Source: Planctomycetota bacterium
GTDB taxonomy: Bacteria > Planctomycetota > UBA8742 > UBA2392
DNA: 44,259 nucleotides
Assembly (NCBI GenBank): GCA_003576915.1
Contig: QEVF01000011.1
Span: 1 to 44,259, forward strand
Direction: 5' to 3'
Each line of letters opens with the position of its first letter. Positions within the stretch are counted from its first letter, which is position 1. The notes under the pieces were generated by a model. The model was not told where the DNA came from and did not search any database. It saw only the letters and a list, made by a program, of their open reading frames with translations. The position numbers and the translations under genes were made by a program. This document shows positions 40,897 through 44,259 of the stretch, piece by piece.

Positions 40897-42789
40897 ATGG
40901 GCCGCATCCAGCAGCTCCTGCCGGAAGTCTCCAATAAAATCGCCGCCGGCGAGGTCGTCGAGCGTCCCGCCAGCGTGGTCAAGGAGCTGCTCGAAAACGC
41001 CCTGGACGCCCGCGCCTCGCGCGTGGCCATTGCCCTCGTCGATGCTGGCAAGACCCTGATCCGTGTCACGGACAACGGCGAAGGCATCCACCCCCAGGAC
41101 CTCGAGTTGGCCCTGGCCGCCCACGCCACCAGCAAGATCCGCAGCGCCGAAGACCTCTTCGGCGTCGAGACCAACGGCTTTCGCGGAGAGGCCCTCGCCA
41201 GCATCGCCTCCGTTTCGCGCGTGCGCCTCGTTTCCAAGCGCGCCCAGGACCCCCACGCCGGCGAAGTCACCTCAGACGGCGGCAAGCAGGGGCCCAGCCG
41301 CGCCTGCGCCGCCCAGGACGGCACCACCATCGAGGTGCGCGACCTGTTCTTCAACCTGCCTGCGCGGCGCAAGTGGCTCAAGAGCGACAGCACCGAGTTC
41401 TCCCACACGCTGGATCTCGTGCAGGCCATTGCCCTGGCCAACCCTGAGGTGGCCCTGCGCCTCAGCCACGGAGAGCGCGTCGCCTTTGACCTCCCGGCCC
41501 AGAGCCAGAGCGAGCGGCTCATGGCCCTCTATGGCGACCTCTTCGCCGAGGGCATGCTCGAACTTCACGAGCACGAGACCTATGCCGCGCTGGACGGCTT
41601 TCTTGCCCCGCCCGGCACCCACAGGCCCAATTCGCGCGGCTTGCAGCTTTACGTCAATCGCCGCCCCATCCGCGACCGCGCGCTGATGCAGGCCGTGATG
41701 CTGGCCTACCGCGAATTTCTGCCGCCGGGGCGCTTTCCCGTGGCCTACCTGTTCCTGCGCGTGGACCCGGCCACCGTCGATGTCAACGTCCACCCGGCCA
41801 AGACCGAAGTGCGCTTTCTCGAGCAGAACCGCCTCTTTGCCCTGATCAAGAGCGCCATCACGGAGCGGCTCATCGGCAGCGGGGTCCTGCCGCGGCTTTC
41901 CTTTGCCCGGCCCGCCCCGGCCCAGGGCTACGGGCCCCAGGCCCGCCCGGATTCACCCTTTGAGCCCGTGGGCGAGCTGACCGCGGCGCCGCCGGGCCAG
42001 ATGTTCTCCGCTGAAGCCCTGATCGGCGCCCGCGCCGCAGAACAGCGCTGGGCCGAGGCCCGCTCCGTGCTGGCCCAGGTAATCGAGAGTGCGCCGCGTG
42101 CGCCCGCGGCCGTGGCCGCCCAGGAGAAAACCGCCCCGCAGCCCGCCCCGGACAGCGTCAGCCCCGGCACCGAAGCCGCGCGGCCTGCCGCCTCGCCCCA
42201 GGGCCTGCTGGCCCAGGCGCGCGGCCTGTTCCAGGTCGGCCAGACCTACATCGTGGTCGAGACGGCCGACGCCGTCGTCATCATCGATCAGCACGCCTTC
42301 CACGAGCGCATTCTCTATTACATGCTTGAGCACCGCCTGCAGAGTGCGCCGCTGGAGCGCCAGCGCCTGCTCATGCCTTTGCCCCTGAATCTGAGCCTGG
42401 CCGCGCGCGAGCTGGCCTTGTCCCAGCGCGAGGCGCTGGTCGAGTTCGGTTTTGAGCTGGAGCCCTTTGGCCCGGACGGATCATTGGCCCTGACGGCAGC
42501 CCCCCGATACAGCCTGGCGCGCAAGCACGACGAAATGATCGTCGAGCTCTGCGAAGAGCTGGCCCAGGGGCGGCGGCCCGGCGATTTTTCGACCATGCGC
42601 AAGTCACTCGTGGAAATGGTCGCCTGCAAAGCGGCCATCAAGGCCCACGACCCCCTGAGCCCCGAGCAGATCCGAGACCTGCTGCGCCTGGGCGAAACCG
42701 TGCCCCACACCTTTACCTGTCCCCACGGCCGCCCCACGACCTATCGGCTCGCGTTTACGGACCTTGAGAAAGTCTTTCACCGCCGCTGA
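40897..42789 (+). CDS. mutL: DNA mismatch repair protein MutL
   Basis: A 630-residue GHKL ATPase that links mismatch recognition to strand incision. N-terminal motifs are intact: IAAGEVVERPASVVKELLEN (catalytic Glu30, Asn34), TDNGEGI (58-64) and GFRGEALASI (94 onwards). The C-terminal domain has most of the MutL endonuclease signatures: DQHAFHERILYY (464-475), ACKAAIKAHD and CPHGRP (608-613). The first of these normally ends in Glu but has Tyr475 here, so nicking activity is uncertain. Start 40897 fits both the family N-terminus and the promoter spacing; 40894 would add one Met. Confidence 0.93.
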   Translation: MGRIQQLLPEVSNKIAAGEVVERPASVVKELLENALDARASRVAIALVDAGKTLIRVTDNGEGIHPQDLELALAAHATSKIRSAEDLFGVETNGFRGEALASIASVSRVRLVSKRAQDPHAGEVTSDGGKQGPSRACAAQDGTTIEVRDLFFNLPARRKWLKSDSTEFSHTLDLVQAIALANPEVALRLSHGERVAFDLPAQSQSERLMALYGDLFAEGMLELHEHETYAALDGFLAPPGTHRPNSRGLQLYVNRRPIRDRALMQAVMLAYREFLPPGRFPVAYLFLRVDPATVDVNVHPAKTEVRFLEQNRLFALIKSAITERLIGSGVLPRLSFARPAPAQGYGPQARPDSPFEPVGELTAAPPGQMFSAEALIGARAAEQRWAEARSVLAQVIESAPRAPAAVAAQEKTAPQPAPDSVSPGTEAARPAASPQGLLAQARGLFQVGQTYIVVETADAVVIIDQHAFHERILYYMLEHRLQSAPLERQRLLMPLPLNLSLAARELALSQREALVEFGFELEPFGPDGSLALTAAPRYSLARKHDEMIVELCEELAQGRRPGDFSTMRKSLVEMVACKAAIKAHDPLSPEQIRDLLRLGETVPHTFTCPHGRPTTYRLAFTDLEKVFHRR

Positions 42790-42866
42790 AAACAGGGGCT
42801 CGGACGGCGGGTTGCGGCTTCAGCGGCACTTTGTCGTTTCCAAGGCCCCCGACCCCTCCCAACACT

Positions 42867-44003
42867 ATGCCCGACGAAAACGAAGCGGTAGAAGGCCAGC
42901 AGGCCACTTCCTCGACGCTGCCCTGCGCCCAATGCGGCGCGGAGCTTGAGTTCAAGCCGGGCCAGGGCACGCTCAAGTGCAACTACTGCGGCCACACCCA
43001 GCAGATCACGTTCAAGGAAGGCGCGGCCGTCATCGAGTACGACCTCAATGACGCCATGGCGCGCTATCTGGGGCGCACGGCGGCGCCGCCGCCGGCGGGC
43101 GTTCACCAGATCAAGTGTCAGGAGTGCGGCGCGGAAATCGTGATCCCGTCGGGAGAGCAGACCGCCCGCTGCGACTACTGCGGCTCGCGCAAGACCGTTG
43201 ATGTGCCTATGCCCGCGGAAGTGCTGAGGCCCGAGAGCATCCTGCCCTTCCGCTTTGATGCGGCCAGCGCCGAAGAGCGCTTCCGGCACTGGCTCAAGGG
43301 CCTCTGGTTCAGGCCCAACGCCCTGAAGTCGCGCAACACGGTCGAAGAACTCAACGGCATCTACGCGCCCTACTGGACCTTCGACAGCCACACCAGCGCC
43401 TTCTGGACCGCCCAGCGTGGCGACTATTACTACGTCACGGAGTATTACACGGACAGCCAGGGCAAGCGCCGCTCACGGCAGTCCAGGCGCACGCGCTGGA
43501 CCTGGGTGTCGGGCTCGCGGCGCGACCACTTCGATGACTGGCTGGTGTGCGCTTCGGGGCAGTTGCGCGAGCGCCTGGCGGCCCTGGTGCATGCGATTGA
43601 GCCCTTTCCCACCCGGGAACTGGTGCCCTACGAGGACAAGTTTCTCGCGGGCTTCCGCGCCGAGCGCTACAGCGTCGATTTGTCCCAGGGCTGGGATCTT
43701 GCGCGCAACGGCATCTACCAGGAGCTGACTTCACGCTGCGCGGGCGACATCGGCGGCGACACTTACCGCGCCCTGAGCGTGCGCGCCAGTTACTTCGGCC
43801 AGAGTTTCAAGCTCGCCCTGCTGCCGCTGTTCGTTCTGGCCTACCGCTACAACAACAAGGTCTACAACGTGCTGATCAACGGGGCGACGGGCGAAGTCCA
43901 GGGCCAGGCTCCGCTGAGCTGGGTCAAGATCGCGCTGCTGATTCTGGCCATCCTCGCGGTGGTGGGCGGCGCCCTGGGCCTCTACGCGGCCTTCGGCCAG
44001 TAG
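42867..44003 (+). CDS. double zinc-ribbon protein with C-terminal membrane span
   Basis: A 378-residue protein with two TFIIB-like zinc ribbons: C20, C23, C38, C41 and C84, C87, C102, C105. A middle domain of about 230 residues is rich in aromatic residues (YAPYWTFDSHTSAFWTAQRG, RWTWVSGSRRDHFDDWLV). One membrane span (about 353-374) lies near the C-terminus. This architecture occurs in bacterial proteins often labelled TFIIB-type zinc-ribbon or PspA/SPFH-associated. The function is not established. The start at 42867 is tentative: the frame opens at a TTG at 42831, and no ribosome site is clear at either. Confidence 0.72.
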   Translation: MPDENEAVEGQQATSSTLPCAQCGAELEFKPGQGTLKCNYCGHTQQITFKEGAAVIEYDLNDAMARYLGRTAAPPPAGVHQIKCQECGAEIVIPSGEQTARCDYCGSRKTVDVPMPAEVLRPESILPFRFDAASAEERFRHWLKGLWFRPNALKSRNTVEELNGIYAPYWTFDSHTSAFWTAQRGDYYYVTEYYTDSQGKRRSRQSRRTRWTWVSGSRRDHFDDWLVCASGQLRERLAALVHAIEPFPTRELVPYEDKFLAGFRAERYSVDLSQGWDLARNGIYQELTSRCAGDIGGDTYRALSVRASYFGQSFKLALLPLFVLAYRYNNKVYNVLINGATGEVQGQAPLSWVKIALLILAILAVVGGALGLYAAFGQ

Positions 44004-44106
44004 GAAGTGAAATCGATGCAGCAGCCAACGCCGGGGCGTGCCGCGCGTTCAAAGCGGCGTCGCAGCGCGCTGCAGTTCAATTCCGCTCCCTGTACTGGAG
44101 ACAGCC

Positions 44107-44259
44107 ATGCAGCGAACCTCGCGTCGCGCCGGTTTCACGTTGATTGAGCTCATGGTGGTGGTGGTCATCCTCGGAATCATCGCCACCATCACCTTTGGCC
44201 ACTTCATCGGCGAGCCGGACCGCGCCCGCTGGCAGAAAGCCAACGTCGAACTGCGGGAA
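44107..44259 (+). CDS. type II secretion/type IV pseudopilin, GspG-like (5' part only)
   Basis: 51 codons run off the window end. The prepilin signal is complete: a short basic leader MQRTSRRA, then G-F-T-L-I-E-L with the cleavage Gly and the Glu at position 5 of the mature protein, and a hydrophobic helix (MVVVVILGIIATITF). The following GEPDRARWQKANVEL resembles the GspG family (QPDKARVTKAKQDI type). It would be processed by a prepilin peptidase such as that at 4408-5376. GGAG lies 6 nt before the ATG. GspG versus another pseudopilin cannot be settled from this fragment. Confidence 0.8.
   Translation, partial: MQRTSRRAGFTLIELMVVVVILGIIATITFGHFIGEPDRARWQKANVELRE

Overview
The window is high-GC, densely coding bacterial DNA with 34 genes I can support. 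It looks like a Planctomycetota-type or related Gram-negative genome. The evidence is indirect: an outer-membrane porin and an LpxH-like lipid A enzyme, a very large Ser/Thr kinase with TPR and PDZ parts, a SpoVG protein with a zinc-ribbon insert, a bacterial SWIB protein, abundant TPR proteins, and a repeat fragment of a type I associate with planctomycetes and verrucomicrobia. There is no rRNA, tRNA, CRISPR array or transposase.

Layout. 1-2.1 kb: repeat fragment, terminator and a porin gene (minus) with a consensus promoter and a roughly 310-nt leader. 2.1-8.9 kb: a LysM protein, then a tightly packed minus-strand operon running from an FMN glutamate-synthase-like protein through an AroD-AroE-AroK fusion, prepilin peptidase and a class IV aminotransferase to a diacylglycerol-kinase-family lipid kinase. 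8.9-15.6 kb: a degenerate receiver, TruD, SWIB, glycosyltransferase, LpxH-like phosphoesterase and TypA. 15.7-22.9 kb: a TPR protein, a 1553-residue kinase whose promoter carries a repeated 9-mer and a 14-bp inverted repeat, and a YjdF-like membrane protein. 22.9-25.4 kb: smpB, an orphan Hcp-like gene, ispE and spoVG on the minus strand. 25.4-29.4 kb: divergent signalling genes, a PAS hybrid histidine kinase and an HD-GYP response regulator. 29.5-34.3 kb: a secreted TPR protein, a secreted prenyltransferase-fold protein and RNase R.

34.4-35.7 kb is the one clearly accessory segment. It is a compact three-gene minus-strand operon (DUF6941-like, unknown 83-residue protein, PemK/MazF-like protein) of visibly lower GC, bounded by an exact 25-bp direct repeat. 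One copy lies inside the 3' end of the toxin-like gene. The other lies just upstream of the operon, in what reads as the tail of a second such gene.

35.7-44.3 kb: a coiled-coil protein, a His-rich membrane protein, a cyclophilin, TyrS, a histone-H1-like protein, MutL, a double zinc-ribbon membrane protein and the start of a GspG-like pseudopilin cut by the window end.

A recurring feature is that many operon-leading genes have a TAnnnT box only 3-9 nt before the start codon and no Shine-Dalgarno sequence. This suggests leaderless mRNAs, whereas downstream operon genes mostly have Shine-Dalgarno sites or overlapping stop/start codons. All functional calls come from reading the sequence; no database search was run.
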